Shown piece by piece: positions 46,046-55,548 of a DNA stretch of 64,000 nucleotides. Position numbers and translations under genes: made by a program. The stretch comes from Arsukibacterium sp. (GTDB lineage: Bacteria; Pseudomonadota; Gammaproteobacteria; Enterobacterales; Alteromonadaceae): positions 372,001-436,000 of the forward strand of contig NZ_JAGYIM010000016.1 in assembly GCF_018402695.1 (NCBI RefSeq), read 5' to 3'. Below the pieces are notes generated by a model that was not told the origin of the DNA, did no database searches, and saw only the letters and a list, made by a program, of their open reading frames with translations. How positions within the stretch are numbered: the first letter of the stretch is position 1; every line of letters begins with the position of its first letter.

Positions 46046-48124
46046 CTATTCGCTTGGCGTACGGTATTTCTCAAACCAGGCCAGCATATATTCGACTTTT
46101 TCAATCATCCGGCTGGGTGTGTTGGAGATCCCATGCGGCGAGCCGGGGATCCGCACTAAGGCGGTATCTACCCGGCGAATTTGCAGCGCCTGATAAAACT
46201 GCTCTGACTCGGAAATCGGCGTGCGGCGGTCCTGCTCGCCGGTGATCAGAATAGTCGGGGTTTGCACATTGCCTACCAGGCTTAGTGGTGAGCGCTGCCA
46301 GTAGTGCTCAACGTTTTCCCAGGGTACGCCCGGGAACTGGTGAAAGGTTTGGTACAGGTAGCTATCGCCGGTTAAAACCTTACTCAGCCAGTTAATAACC
46401 GGCTTCACTACTGCCGCTGCTTTATAGCGGTTGGTTAAGCCAATGGCATAGGCTGCAGCAATACCACCGGCCGAACCGCCGCCGATAAACAGGTTATTTT
46501 CATCAATAAAGCCCAGTTCCAGCATCGCATTTACGCCACTGTCATGGTCGGCGTAATCTTCCGGTGAGCTGTATTTATTCTGCAGTAACAAGGCAAAGCG
46601 TTCACCGTACGACGAACTGCCGCGGTGATTATCGTAAAACACCACATAGCCTTCTTTAGCATAACGCTGCATTTCGGCGCTCCATTGCGCGCCATAAGCC
46701 AGGTGCGGGCCACCATGAATTTCCAGTAGTAAAGGATATTTTTTAGCCGGGTCAAAATCCGGCGGCGTCATATACCAGCCCTGAATTTCCTCACCGTCAA
46801 ACGAAGATTTGTAAGTTATCTCCTGCACCTGCGCCAGTTTTTTGTGGCCAAGTAAATCTTCATTCAGTGCGGTAAGTACAGTGCTTTTGCCTTTTTGCAG
46901 CACGGCAACATCACTGGGGCGCTGGCTGGTGCCATGGGTGTAGGCGATCACGCCGTTATCAGACAGGCTAAAACTGCCGCTCAGGTAAGGCTGCGGTTGC
47001 GACACGCCACCTAAACTGGCTGTCAGCTCAGTCAGTTTGCCACTGCGGGTTAACGACGCCAGTTTACGCTGGCCCCGGTCATCATACTGCACCACAAAGC
47101 TGTTGTTACTTAGCCAGTCGCTGGCGGCAATACTGCGATCAAAATTTGCTGCGATATCGCTGATGCTATTGTTGCTAAGTGTCAGCACTTTTAGTTTGCT
47201 GTTGCTGTAGGGCACCAGCGCATTGCTTTGCCATAAAAACGCCAGTTGTTTGCCATCGGGCGAAAATACCGGGGCCGACTCATCACCGGCCATAGTGGTC
47301 AGGGTGCTTAGCGCATTACTGGCTAAATCTAACCGGTACAGGTTGCTGTCACGCGGCTGAAATTCCCACTCCGGGTCCAGATTGGCTGAAAACACCAGCG
47401 CCTGGCTGTCGGGTGTAAAGCTTAAATCGCTACCGTAGTGAAAGTCGCCAGACGTTAACTGACGGGCACTGCCACCTGTTACCGGCAGCACAAAAATCTG
47501 CCGGAATTGTGGCTTTAAAAAGCCCTGGCCATCGGCCTGATAACGGGCCCGGTCTAATACTACAGCCGGCTCAGACCATTTGGCACCGGCCGGCTTTTTC
47601 ACTTTTTTAACCTGCTGTTTTACCTCAGCTTCGCTGGCCGCGACATTCATGGTAAAGGCCAGCAGCTTGCCATCAGGGGACCAGCTCAGATTAGCCGGGC
47701 TTTGCGGTAAACGCGATAACTGGGCGGTTTTATTCTCGGCCAGATAATGCAGATGAATTTGCCGGCTACCGCTGCTATTGGCGATAAAGGCCAGTTTTTT
47801 GCCATCTGCTGACCAGCGCGGTTGGCTATAACTAAAGTTATCGGCAAACAGAGGGAGTTGTTGGCCGCTTTTAACATCCAGCAACCATAAGCTGGTGCGG
47901 GTGCTGTCAGTCATAATGTCGTTGCTGGCCCGGACATACACAATTTTGCTGCCATCGGGCGATATCTGCACATCGCTGGCGTACTCCAGCGCAAAAATAT
48001 CCTCTGCTTCAAAGTACTGGCTAACGGTGGTGCTGGCATTAGCTGGCAGAGCAAAAAGCAGGGCGCTGCCCAGCAGCAGGCTGGCTAACAGTTTAATTGC
48101 GGACGAAGTGTGTTTCACGGGCAT
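46046..48124 (-). CDS. S9 family prolyl oligopeptidase-like peptidase
   Basis: A 692-residue exported peptidase with a signal peptide (SLLLGSALLFALPANA). The N-terminal two thirds form a WD40-like/TolB-type beta-propeller (repeated SPDGKxLAF), the C-terminal third an alpha/beta hydrolase with IHGGPHLAYG and nucleophile elbow GGSAGG (Ser551). The acid is Asp in GEQDRRTP and the base His in GSPHGIS. It likely removes dipeptides or acyl-amino acids from peptides in the periplasm. Downstream lies the structured repeat. Confidence 0.93.
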   Translation of the reverse strand: MPVKHTSSAIKLLASLLLGSALLFALPANASTTVSQYFEAEDIFALEYASDVQISPDGSKIVYVRASNDIMTDSTRTSLWLLDVKSGQQLPLFADNFSYSQPRWSADGKKLAFIANSSGSRQIHLHYLAENKTAQLSRLPQSPANLSWSPDGKLLAFTMNVAASEAEVKQQVKKVKKPAGAKWSEPAVVLDRARYQADGQGFLKPQFRQIFVLPVTGGSARQLTSGDFHYGSDLSFTPDSQALVFSANLDPEWEFQPRDSNLYRLDLASNALSTLTTMAGDESAPVFSPDGKQLAFLWQSNALVPYSNSKLKVLTLSNNSISDIAANFDRSIAASDWLSNNSFVVQYDDRGQRKLASLTRSGKLTELTASLGGVSQPQPYLSGSFSLSDNGVIAYTHGTSQRPSDVAVLQKGKSTVLTALNEDLLGHKKLAQVQEITYKSSFDGEEIQGWYMTPPDFDPAKKYPLLLEIHGGPHLAYGAQWSAEMQRYAKEGYVVFYDNHRGSSSYGERFALLLQNKYSSPEDYADHDSGVNAMLELGFIDENNLFIGGGSAGGIAAAYAIGLTNRYKAAAVVKPVINWLSKVLTGDSYLYQTFHQFPGVPWENVEHYWQRSPLSLVGNVQTPTILITGEQDRRTPISESEQFYQALQIRRVDTALVRIPGSPHGISNTPSRMIEKVEYMLAWFEKYRTPSE

Positions 48125-48204
48125 GTTCTCGCTGTAATAACCTTAACGGCTAAGCTACCTGTTTCGCCGTTAAGGTTCAAACATCCCGCGACCAGTTAGC
48201 GGTT

Positions 48205-48765
48205 TTAAGCGCTGACGCTGTCGAACAACTGTAAAAAGGTCGGTGCCTGACGGATATGCAGCGGCAGGTGTAGCCTGCGGGCGATATCCTGTGCGCTTAT
48301 CTCCCCCCGGATCTGATGTGACTCGCGGTCCACCACCACGCAATGTTGCTCACCGCTTGATTGCAGGGTATTCAGCACATCCGCGATGGTGCAGTGTTGC
48401 AATTGCTGCCAGGCCAAAGCCTTAATCCGCTGCCGCGGCAGCATTAAATCGGCAACTTTAATGTCGTGCCGGCTGTCTCCCAGCGCCACCCGGCGCATAA
48501 TCGCCTGATCGGATAATTGTTCCAGGTGAATAATGCCGCTCAGCTCACCCTGCTCATCTACCACCAGTTTCAGCTTACTGCGCTCCAGCTGCATTATCGC
48601 CAGCACATCACTGGCGGCGGTGTTTTCACTAATCATCTCGGGTTTACTGTGTTTAAAGTCAGTGACCAGTTGTAAGGCAGGAGAGGTTAATTTGGCCTGC
48701 TCAAACTGGCCGGGTTGTACTAAATGGTCAATCGGTTCTACTGAAAATAAAGCTAGTGTTTTCAT
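48205..48765 (-). CDS. CBS-domain pair protein
   Basis: A 186-residue protein starting at 48765, chosen because AGGAATATC precedes this ATG. An N-terminal segment of about 45 residues is followed by two CBS domains (about 48-105, with AASDVLAIMQLERSKLKLVVDEQGELSGII, and 110-170, with TIADVLNTLQSSGEQHCVVVDRESHQIRGEIS). CBS pairs bind adenosine nucleotides and regulate partner proteins. No enzymatic or transport domain is fused, so it may regulate an unlinked partner. Function unknown. Confidence 0.85.
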   Translation of the reverse strand: MKTLALFSVEPIDHLVQPGQFEQAKLTSPALQLVTDFKHSKPEMISENTAASDVLAIMQLERSKLKLVVDEQGELSGIIHLEQLSDQAIMRRVALGDSRHDIKVADLMLPRQRIKALAWQQLQHCTIADVLNTLQSSGEQHCVVVDRESHQIRGEISAQDIARRLHLPLHIRQAPTFLQLFDSVSA

Positions 48766-48843
48766 GATATTCCTTACTGCCAGCATGCAGAGGCCGTGCT
48801 GGCTGCTAAAAAGTTTTACAAAGGCAATAATGCCGGAAACGTT

Positions 48844-49164
48844 TTACGCTAAGGAATGTAGTGGTGGGGCGCGCACCGGGTGGGCGGCTTTGGTTTGGGG
48901 CAGTAAAACGGCTGCAGGCAGGCTGCTGCCAGTAATACTAAGCAATAACGGTAGCTTATCAGTAGCAAGCGGCAGGCTGTTGTCACTATCATCACTGCTG
49001 TCTTGTTCAGTGATCAGGCTTGCCTGGCCGGTTAACGGGCTTATTGCCTGTAGCTGGCTGTCAGCCAACGGTGATAAACGAGGGTCGTGCGCCGTTGCAA
49101 CTTGCGGTGTTACCAGCAAGCTCAGGTACATTAGCAGGGCAGCCGCAGTTAACCAGCGCATCAT
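48844..49164 (-). CDS. Small putative secreted protein, unknown function
   Basis: A 106-residue protein with a signal-like N terminus (RWLTAAALLMYLSLLVTPQVATA). The remainder is Leu/Ser/Pro-rich with a DSSDDSDNS acidic patch and no recognised domain. It is expressed, if at all, in the same direction as the CBS gene. The reading frame overlaps no other credible gene; I rate it likely but not certain. Confidence 0.5.
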   Translation of the reverse strand: MMRWLTAAALLMYLSLLVTPQVATAHDPRLSPLADSQLQAISPLTGQASLITEQDSSDDSDNSLPLATDKLPLLLSITGSSLPAAVLLPQTKAAHPVRAPPLHSLA

Positions 49165-49310
49165 CTCAGTAATAATTCTCTTAAAATCAGGGCCAGATTA
49201 TCTGCCCTTTGTTACCCATCGATAATGAGCGCAGTTAGTGGCAACTGCAAGAGCCGGCTGTAAAAATAGTATGCTAATGCGACCAGCGGCGAATTTTCAG
49301 TGCTGACGGC

Positions 49311-49835
49311 TTAGCTGTGGGTTACCAACTGGCGTGCTATGCGGCGGGCGCGGATAAACCCAACCAGATTACTGAGCAGAAAAGCCAGCTCCATCATTAC
49401 TGCCACGGGCGAGCCAACTAAAATATTATGTATTATCCAGCTGCTGGCACCCACTGCCATGCACAGTCTTACCCGCCCTAAGCTGGTTTGAAAACTGCCG
49501 TAGGTACCTAGCATGGCGGCAGCATAAGGCAGTAAATTCAACGGGCTGTTATACGTGCTTAACAGAATAAGCGTGGCGGCCAGCATAAATAACAACATCC
49601 AGTGCTGGCGGGGCTGAATGGCGGCCACCAGAAAGCGGATAGCCGTCAGGCCAACGAACAAAGCCGCTTCATACTGGCCCAGTAAGGCAAAATGGCTGGC
49701 ATTCACTACCGCCGAGATAAACCAGAACTTCAGCATAGCACTGCGCTGCTGTTGCCAGAACGCAAAAATGCCACTACCAAACGCGATGGCAGCAAGCATT
49801 TGTGACCCTGCAAATAATAAGCTGAACTCTGGCAA
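49311..49835 (-). CDS. YgjV-family inner-membrane protein
   Basis: A 174-residue protein with about five to six hydrophobic segments. The N-terminal GSQMLAAIAFGSGIFAFWQQQRS, the central AIRFLVAAIQPRQ and the HNILVGSPVAVMMELAFLLSNLVG block match the YgjV (Imp-YgjV) family. Members are uncharacterised inner-membrane proteins. No partner genes suggest a role. Confidence 0.8.
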   Translation of the reverse strand: MPEFSLLFAGSQMLAAIAFGSGIFAFWQQQRSAMLKFWFISAVVNASHFALLGQYEAALFVGLTAIRFLVAAIQPRQHWMLLFMLAATLILLSTYNSPLNLLPYAAAMLGTYGSFQTSLGRVRLCMAVGASSWIIHNILVGSPVAVMMELAFLLSNLVGFIRARRIARQLVTHS

Positions 49836-50034
49836 AACACTCTCAGACGTGGCTATTAAACGGCTGTTATCTTACCGGATTAATGACAAGCTTGCCTGCG
49901 AGCATCGGCATAACATATAACCTTCGCATCTGAGTCGCGACGCCAGGATAAATAGAACCAAAATGTGGCTGGCGCAGTATTTTCTGGTAGGCTTGGTGTC
50001 AACATTAATGTTAAATGCATTTTGCGGCTGCTAT

Positions 50035-50062
50035 TATTAAAGCACTTTTATTAAAGCACTTT
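50035..50062. repeat. Exact 14-bp tandem duplication
   Basis: TATTAAAGCACTTT occurs at 50035-50048 and again at 50049-50062 with no spacer. It lies 45 bases upstream of the diguanylate cyclase start, inside its likely leader or promoter region. Confidence 0.85.
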
Positions 50063-50107
50063 GCTACAGAGCCGAATTAGAAGCTGATGCTGTAAAGAAG
50101 GGGTGAC

Positions 50108-51505
50108 GTGGCTGATTTGTTTAACACGCGGCAAAACCTGAGCCATATTAAAGTGGCCGGTGTTATTGGCGCTATTATGTTGTTTGCTGCGCTGTTACTG
50201 CATAACCGCCTTAACATAGTGTTGCCTGAAGTTAAGCCCTTTTTGCCTATTTATGCTACCTGCATTATTTTGCTGGAAGGCCTTACCGGCTATCTGTTAA
50301 TTTCACAATTTCTCAGTAATCGCCGCTGGTATGTCGGCGTTATTGCCGGTGGCTATCTGTTTTTGATCCCGCTGGTGGCCATTCAGCTAATGGTGTTTCC
50401 GGGGGTGTTTTCTGATAGCGGTTTACTGAACGCCGGCAGTCAGAGTGCAGTATGGATCTGGGTGTTTTGGCATGCCGGTTTTCCGGCGATAATGCTACTG
50501 GCATTACTGACCGAGCGGCTGGCTAAAAATAAACGGGTGCCCAAAGCCAGTGCTCCACTGTGGGCGTTTAATTTTGTCGCTCTGGCCCTGCTCTTTGGTA
50601 TAGGTCTTGCGTTGCTGGCAACCTGGTACAGCCAGCATTTGCCTGCGTTAATTAGTCAGAACAGTTATCAGCAACTTTTACATAGTCCCTTTGCCATTAT
50701 GGTATGGGTGCTGAATATTATGGCGCTGGCTTGCATGGCCTGGCGTTGTCGCCTGGGTGGTGTGATGCCGGTATGGTTAACCCTGGCGTTATTTGCCAGT
50801 TTACTGGATGTTACCCTCACCCTGTTTGCTGGCAATCGTTTCAGTATTGGCTGGTACGCGGCCCGCGTCAGCAGCACAGTGTCTGCAACAGTGCTGTTAG
50901 GCGTGCTGCTATGGGAAATTAATACGCTATATTTAAACATGCGCCGCAGCAATGAGCAGTTGTATCAGTTGACGATGCTGGACAGTTTGACCGGGGTTTA
51001 TAATCGCCGTTTTCTGGATAAACAACTGCAATTAGAGCTGCAATTAGCTGCGCGTAAACGCACCAGTCTGGCGCTGATGCTACTGGATGTTGATTATTTT
51101 AAAGCGTTTAATGATAGCCATGGCCACTTAATGGGCGACCATTGTTTAAATCAGATAGCGCAAAGTATTGCCAGCGTGCTCCAGCGTCCGGCAGATTTTG
51201 TCGCCCGCTATGGTGGTGAAGAATTTGCCATAGTATTGCCTGATACCAGCAGTGATGGTGCTATGCAGGTAGCCGAAAAGCTGCGGCAACAACTGGCAGA
51301 GCTGGCCATCGTCAGTGGCAGCAAAACACTGAATATTACCGTCAGTATTGGCGTAGCGGTGAGTATCGATGGTCATCACAGCCCTGACGGCTTGCTCAGT
51401 CAGGCTGATAACGCCTTGTATCAGGCAAAAAATAACGGTCGTAATCGGGTGATACTGGCACCGCCGGCTGCAACTGACAACATTGAACAAGCAAAACCGT
51501 ATTAA
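50108..51505 (+). CDS. Membrane diguanylate cyclase with GGEEF and I-site
   Basis: A 465-residue c-di-GMP synthase starting with GTG at 50108 (AAGGGG upstream). The first 275 residues contain about eight hydrophobic helices forming a MASE-like membrane sensor. A short linker leads to the GGDEF domain (about 305-460): LDSLTGVYNRR, and the active-site GGEEF at 369-373. The RPAD motif five residues before GGEEF is the RxxD allosteric inhibition site. All features point to an active, feedback-regulated enzyme. The following gene starts nine bases after the stop. Confidence 0.92.
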   Translation: MADLFNTRQNLSHIKVAGVIGAIMLFAALLLHNRLNIVLPEVKPFLPIYATCIILLEGLTGYLLISQFLSNRRWYVGVIAGGYLFLIPLVAIQLMVFPGVFSDSGLLNAGSQSAVWIWVFWHAGFPAIMLLALLTERLAKNKRVPKASAPLWAFNFVALALLFGIGLALLATWYSQHLPALISQNSYQQLLHSPFAIMVWVLNIMALACMAWRCRLGGVMPVWLTLALFASLLDVTLTLFAGNRFSIGWYAARVSSTVSATVLLGVLLWEINTLYLNMRRSNEQLYQLTMLDSLTGVYNRRFLDKQLQLELQLAARKRTSLALMLLDVDYFKAFNDSHGHLMGDHCLNQIAQSIASVLQRPADFVARYGGEEFAIVLPDTSSDGAMQVAEKLRQQLAELAIVSGSKTLNITVSIGVAVSIDGHHSPDGLLSQADNALYQAKNNGRNRVILAPPAATDNIEQAKPY

Positions 51506-51514
51506 GGAAAGGGT

Positions 51515-52534
51515 ATGAAAGCAGTAGGTTACCAACATTCTCTGGCTATTACAGAGCCTGAAGCTTTAATGGATATAGAGCAAACCCAGCCCGAAGCCTC
51601 GGGTCGCGATTTACTGATAAAAGTAGCGGCCGTGTCGGTTAACCCGGTTGATACTAAAATTCGTAGCAGGGTAACGCCGCCAGCAGGTGAATTTAAAGTG
51701 CTGGGGTGGGATGCCGCTGGTGAAGTGGTGGCCTGTGGCGACGAAGTAACAATGTTCAAGCCCGGTGACAACGTTTATTACGCTGGCGCGCTTAACCGCA
51801 GTGGTTCGAATGCTGAGTATCAGTTGGTGGATGAGCGGCTGGTGGCCGTCATGCCGGCTAACCTGAGTTATGAGCAGGCAGCCGCTCTGCCGCTTACTGC
51901 GATTACCGCCTGGGAATTACTGTTTGACCGGCTCGAGTTAGATCAGTCCAGTTTAAAATATCCACGCCCGGTGTTATTAATTACCGGCGCGGCCGGTGGG
52001 GTCGGCTCGATACTGGTGCAACTGGCCCGTAAACTGACCAGTGTTTGTATTGTGGCAACGGCGTCCCGGCCGGAAACGCAAGCCTGGGTAAAAGAGCTGG
52101 GAGCGCATTATGTGATTGACCACAGCAAGCCTCTGCAACCACAATTAACTGAGCTGGGTATTGAGTCGGTAAGCCATGTCGCCAGTTTAACTCATACTGA
52201 TCAGCATTATCCTGAGCTGGTCACATTGCTGGCGGCGCAGGGTAAACTGGCGCTGATTGATGACCCGGTCGGTGGCATCGATATTATGCCGTTAAAACAG
52301 AAAAGTATTTCACTGCACTGGGAGTTTATGTTTACCCGGTCGCTGTTCACTACGCCCGATATGCACTTGCAACATCAGCTGCTAACCGACTTAAGCCGCC
52401 TGATAGAGCAGGGCCAGATAAAAACCACCTTACAACAAACCTTCGGGATTATTAATGCGGCTAATTTACGCCAGGCCCATGCCTTGCTGGAAAGCGGCAA
52501 AGCCATCGGCAAAGTAGTACTGGCCGGCTTTTAA
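51515..52534 (+). CDS. Zinc-type alcohol dehydrogenase/quinone oxidoreductase family protein
   Basis: A 339-residue MDR-superfamily reductase. N-terminal GroES-like domain with AAVSVNPVDTKIRSR and GWDAAGEVVACGDEV; the nucleotide-binding domain has ITGAAGGVGSILVQLARKL (near 158). Zinc ligands of classical alcohol dehydrogenases are missing, as in NADPH quinone reductases. It probably reduces quinones or enals with NADPH. AAGGAAAGGG precedes the ATG. The short gap after the cyclase gene suggests co-transcription without a clear functional link. Confidence 0.93.
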   Translation: MKAVGYQHSLAITEPEALMDIEQTQPEASGRDLLIKVAAVSVNPVDTKIRSRVTPPAGEFKVLGWDAAGEVVACGDEVTMFKPGDNVYYAGALNRSGSNAEYQLVDERLVAVMPANLSYEQAAALPLTAITAWELLFDRLELDQSSLKYPRPVLLITGAAGGVGSILVQLARKLTSVCIVATASRPETQAWVKELGAHYVIDHSKPLQPQLTELGIESVSHVASLTHTDQHYPELVTLLAAQGKLALIDDPVGGIDIMPLKQKSISLHWEFMFTRSLFTTPDMHLQHQLLTDLSRLIEQGQIKTTLQQTFGIINAANLRQAHALLESGKAIGKVVLAGF

Positions 52535-52584
52535 CCGGCCCTGGCTTTGCAACTTGGCTGGTAACTGCTGTCTGGCCACAGCTG

Positions 52585-53190
52585 TCAGGCAATTTGCTGG
52601 TTGTCTTGCTCAAAACTGTAGCTGGCTTTAAACAATACCTGCTCCAGAGCCAGTTGCAGCGCTGCATTAATTGGGTAATGTTTATTGCCCAGCTGATAGT
52701 CCAGCTCATTGACTTGCTCTTTACTTTGCATCATCAACGGTGGTGGTTCGCTCTGCAGCATAATCAAGCTTTGCTGATACTTTGCCAGATTGTCACTTTT
52801 AATAGTTTTACAAACAGACAACGATGTCTGGCCGGTTTTATCACGATAACCGCCGGCGCCAAACATCCGGCAAATACTGGGACGCTGCTGGTACACACTG
52901 CACTGACCCTGTTTGCCATCAAATGACAACTTCTGATAGAAAAAACAGCCCTGAGGCGCAGTTAACTGAACGAGTTGATCCAGTGTCTGTTCAGCTTTAC
53001 CCTGATCAAACAAGTGCAATGCCAGCGGCAACATTTCCAGCACGGTTGCCTCAATAGTCGGGGCCAGACAACACTCACCACAGCCGCTGCGGCATTGTAA
53101 GCCCAGGCGTTGCTGATAACTGCTGAAGGTTTCCGCTATTTCGCCATACACAGCCTCAACACGACGCGATAATTCACGCAGCCGTTGCAT
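52585..53190 (-). CDS. YkgJ-family cysteine-cluster protein
   Basis: A 201-residue cytosolic protein. CRSGCGECC (near 33-41), a central Cys in QGCFFYQKL and QGQCSVYQQRPSICRMFG provide the conserved cysteine set of the YkgJ family, expected to bind zinc or an iron-sulfur cluster. The C-terminal half is helical with no other known domain. Function unestablished. The stop lies 50 bases past the convergent oxidoreductase gene. Confidence 0.9.
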   Translation of the reverse strand: MQRLRELSRRVEAVYGEIAETFSSYQQRLGLQCRSGCGECCLAPTIEATVLEMLPLALHLFDQGKAEQTLDQLVQLTAPQGCFFYQKLSFDGKQGQCSVYQQRPSICRMFGAGGYRDKTGQTSLSVCKTIKSDNLAKYQQSLIMLQSEPPPLMMQSKEQVNELDYQLGNKHYPINAALQLALEQVLFKASYSFEQDNQQIA

Positions 53191-53245
53191 ACAGACTCCG
53201 AACGAAATACATAAAGGGGTTTGCTTAATAAAGAAACGACGGATT

Positions 53246-53297
53246 GTCGCCGCATCATTCTACGCTGAGCCGGATTGGCTCAGCAAGAGGCGGCGGT
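53246..53297. repeat. Nested hairpin downstream of the 7TMR-GGDEF gene
   Basis: Inner stem GCTGAGCC (53264-53271) with GGCTCAGC (53277-53284) is perfect over 8 bp, loop GGATT. An outer stem pairs GTCGCCGC (53246-53253) with GCGGCGGT (53290-53297), six Watson-Crick and two G-T pairs. There is no T-run; it may be an RNA 3'-end stabiliser or part of a repeat. Confidence 0.55.
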
Positions 53298-53317
53298 AAA
53301 TATTTAACCAGGCCACG

Positions 53318-55447
53318 CTAACTGGTTGCCATGGGCTCGGTATACAGGTGGATCCGGTTCTGGCCTTTCTCTCTGGCGCTGGCCGCCGCGGCAGCGGCTT
53401 GCATCAGAAAACTGTCGCTGTCCTGGCGGCTATTATCAATAACCCGGATACCGATATTAATGCTGATGGTAAACTGCTGTTGTTGCCAGCTGAAATTAAA
53501 GCCCTTCACCTGATCGATTAAACGGTAGGCAATAACCAGGGCTTCGTTGGCATTTTTACCCGGCGACAGCAGCGCATACTGGTCTTTCTCTAACCTCGCT
53601 AACATATCGGCAGGGGCTAAATTCTGCGCCAATTGCTGGCCCAATTGTTTTAACAGGCTGTCGCCGGCATTGTGGCCATAACGGTTGTTAATATCGTTAA
53701 ACTGGGCAACATCAATAAATAACAGGCTGCTGTGTCGTTTCGTACCCTGATACAGGCTGCGGGTAAGTTGCTGCAGCAAGTAATGACGGTTGTATAAGCC
53801 GGTGATGGCGTCATGATTTGCCTGATAACTTAGCTGCTCGTAAGCCAGCTTTTGCTTGCTGATATCAATAACCGAACCGTGAATAAAAGCGGGTTCTGTG
53901 GCGGTGGCCGGTACCAGCCGGGCAGATAGTAAGGCCCAGAACGGGCTGCGGTCAGCCCGTAACCCCCGGATTTCGGCCTGGCGCTGGCCAAATTTATGCA
54001 GTTGGCTAATAAAATCCTGACGCTCACTCGGGTTGGCATAAAAGCGGGCCATCCCGTTGCCACCAACATCCTGTCGCAATTCACTGAGTTGCTGATATCC
54101 CAGAATTTGCAACAAAGCCAGATTAGCGTCCAGCAACTGGCCTTCTGCATTACCGACAAATAGGCCCTCTGCCGCCTGATGAAACAGCGTTTTATATTTA
54201 GCCAGCTCTCGTAATGAATCATGATCGGTGGTCAGTTCAGCATGAATATGATCCAGACTAAAGTGAATGACCGTCATACACAGTAAAATAAGCAACAGCG
54301 TTAGATAATGCCACTCCAGTAGCTGTTTAAAATACCCTAGCTGGGCCATCGTCAGAATTGCCGCACTCATCAGCAGGAAAAAGCAGGCCAGGGCCAGCGA
54401 GCGAGCGTTTTTCTGGCCAGCAATGGCATAGTGCAGGGTCAGTAACATGTTACTGCTGATAACCACAATAATACTGCCCAGTAACAACCAGAACCGCCAT
54501 TCGCCGCCAATGAGCAACGGGCTGAACAATAAACTCAGGGTCAGCAGATTATTAAAAATGTGCACCTTGTGCCAGACAAACGACAACGGTTGTTCCAGTC
54601 TGGCGCGGATAAACAGGTTAAGGCACAGTAAGGTTAAACCGGCAAAAATGTACAGTACTGCCAGGTTTATCGCCGGGTTATCCGGCCATAACAGCGGGAA
54701 AGCCAGGCCGTTGAGGATGGCCAGCACCATGGCAAAACAGGTGAAGAACAAACCCTGATATAAATGCTGACGCTGGCGCCGCTGATTAAACATAATAAAA
54801 CTGTGCAGCGCCAGCATCAGTAAAATACTGCTAAGCACCCCATCAAAAATGGCATTACCTTGCTGCACGCTGATAAACGCTTCGGGTTGCCACAGGGTAA
54901 TATCACTGGGAATAATGGCGGCATCTTCTACCTTCAGGTATAAGTCGAACTCCTGCTCTGATGCAAAGTTCAGTTCGGTAATGTAGCCCCGGTACGGCAG
55001 CGAGCGTTCAGAAAACGGGTAGTCATTGCCAGTGCGGTTCAGCAGCTCTATATCTTTACTGGCCCGGTTTACCTGATAAACCTCAAGTTTATCGACCATC
55101 GGAAAATTATATTCAAGTAACCAGCTGGCCGGTTGTTTACTGGTATTACGCAGGCGTGCTTTAAACCAAACCGGTCTGTTGTCACTGATCATGATCCGTT
55201 TATCGCTCTGTACGGGCTGAAAACTATGGGTGTAAGCCGGATCGGCCAGAATATCATCCAGCGACACAGCGCTGGTGGCACTAAGATAATACAGGTGCTG
55301 AATGTTACTTTTTGCCGTCGTGGTATCGGCGCCAAGCCGGTTACTTTCAATTTGCGAAGCAAGCAATGGCCAGCTACAAAGCCATAACAGCAAGGCATAC
55401 AGCCAGGGTTTTACTGATACCACTGACGCTCTCCGTTGACAGGACAA
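53318..55447 (-). CDS. 7TMR-DISM sensor protein with PAS and degenerate GGDEF domain
   Basis: A 709-residue membrane protein. A signal peptide is followed by a periplasmic beta-sandwich domain (about 45-185, 7TMR-DISMED2 type with RLRNTSKQPASWLLEYNFP), seven membrane helices (about 200-395), a PAS domain (about 415-530) and a GGDEF-like domain (about 540-700). The domain start LTGLYNRHYL-like DAITGLYNRHYL is intact, but the active-site loop is LEKDQ at 619-623 instead of GGDEF, so cyclase activity is unlikely. It probably acts as a GTP or c-di-GMP sensor or a regulatory partner. GTG/ATG start and surrounding AT-rich gap look normal. Confidence 0.9.
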   Translation of the reverse strand: MSCQRRASVVSVKPWLYALLLWLCSWPLLASQIESNRLGADTTTAKSNIQHLYYLSATSAVSLDDILADPAYTHSFQPVQSDKRIMISDNRPVWFKARLRNTSKQPASWLLEYNFPMVDKLEVYQVNRASKDIELLNRTGNDYPFSERSLPYRGYITELNFASEQEFDLYLKVEDAAIIPSDITLWQPEAFISVQQGNAIFDGVLSSILLMLALHSFIMFNQRRQRQHLYQGLFFTCFAMVLAILNGLAFPLLWPDNPAINLAVLYIFAGLTLLCLNLFIRARLEQPLSFVWHKVHIFNNLLTLSLLFSPLLIGGEWRFWLLLGSIIVVISSNMLLTLHYAIAGQKNARSLALACFFLLMSAAILTMAQLGYFKQLLEWHYLTLLLILLCMTVIHFSLDHIHAELTTDHDSLRELAKYKTLFHQAAEGLFVGNAEGQLLDANLALLQILGYQQLSELRQDVGGNGMARFYANPSERQDFISQLHKFGQRQAEIRGLRADRSPFWALLSARLVPATATEPAFIHGSVIDISKQKLAYEQLSYQANHDAITGLYNRHYLLQQLTRSLYQGTKRHSSLLFIDVAQFNDINNRYGHNAGDSLLKQLGQQLAQNLAPADMLARLEKDQYALLSPGKNANEALVIAYRLIDQVKGFNFSWQQQQFTISINIGIRVIDNSRQDSDSFLMQAAAAAASAREKGQNRIHLYTEPMATS

Positions 55448-55548
55448 TAATTAACATAGCGAAATCGTAGCTCAGTATGGCTGATCCCGGCATTCGTTAA
55501 ACCGTAGCTTAGCCTAATTAATTACGTTTTAGCTATACAAATATAACA

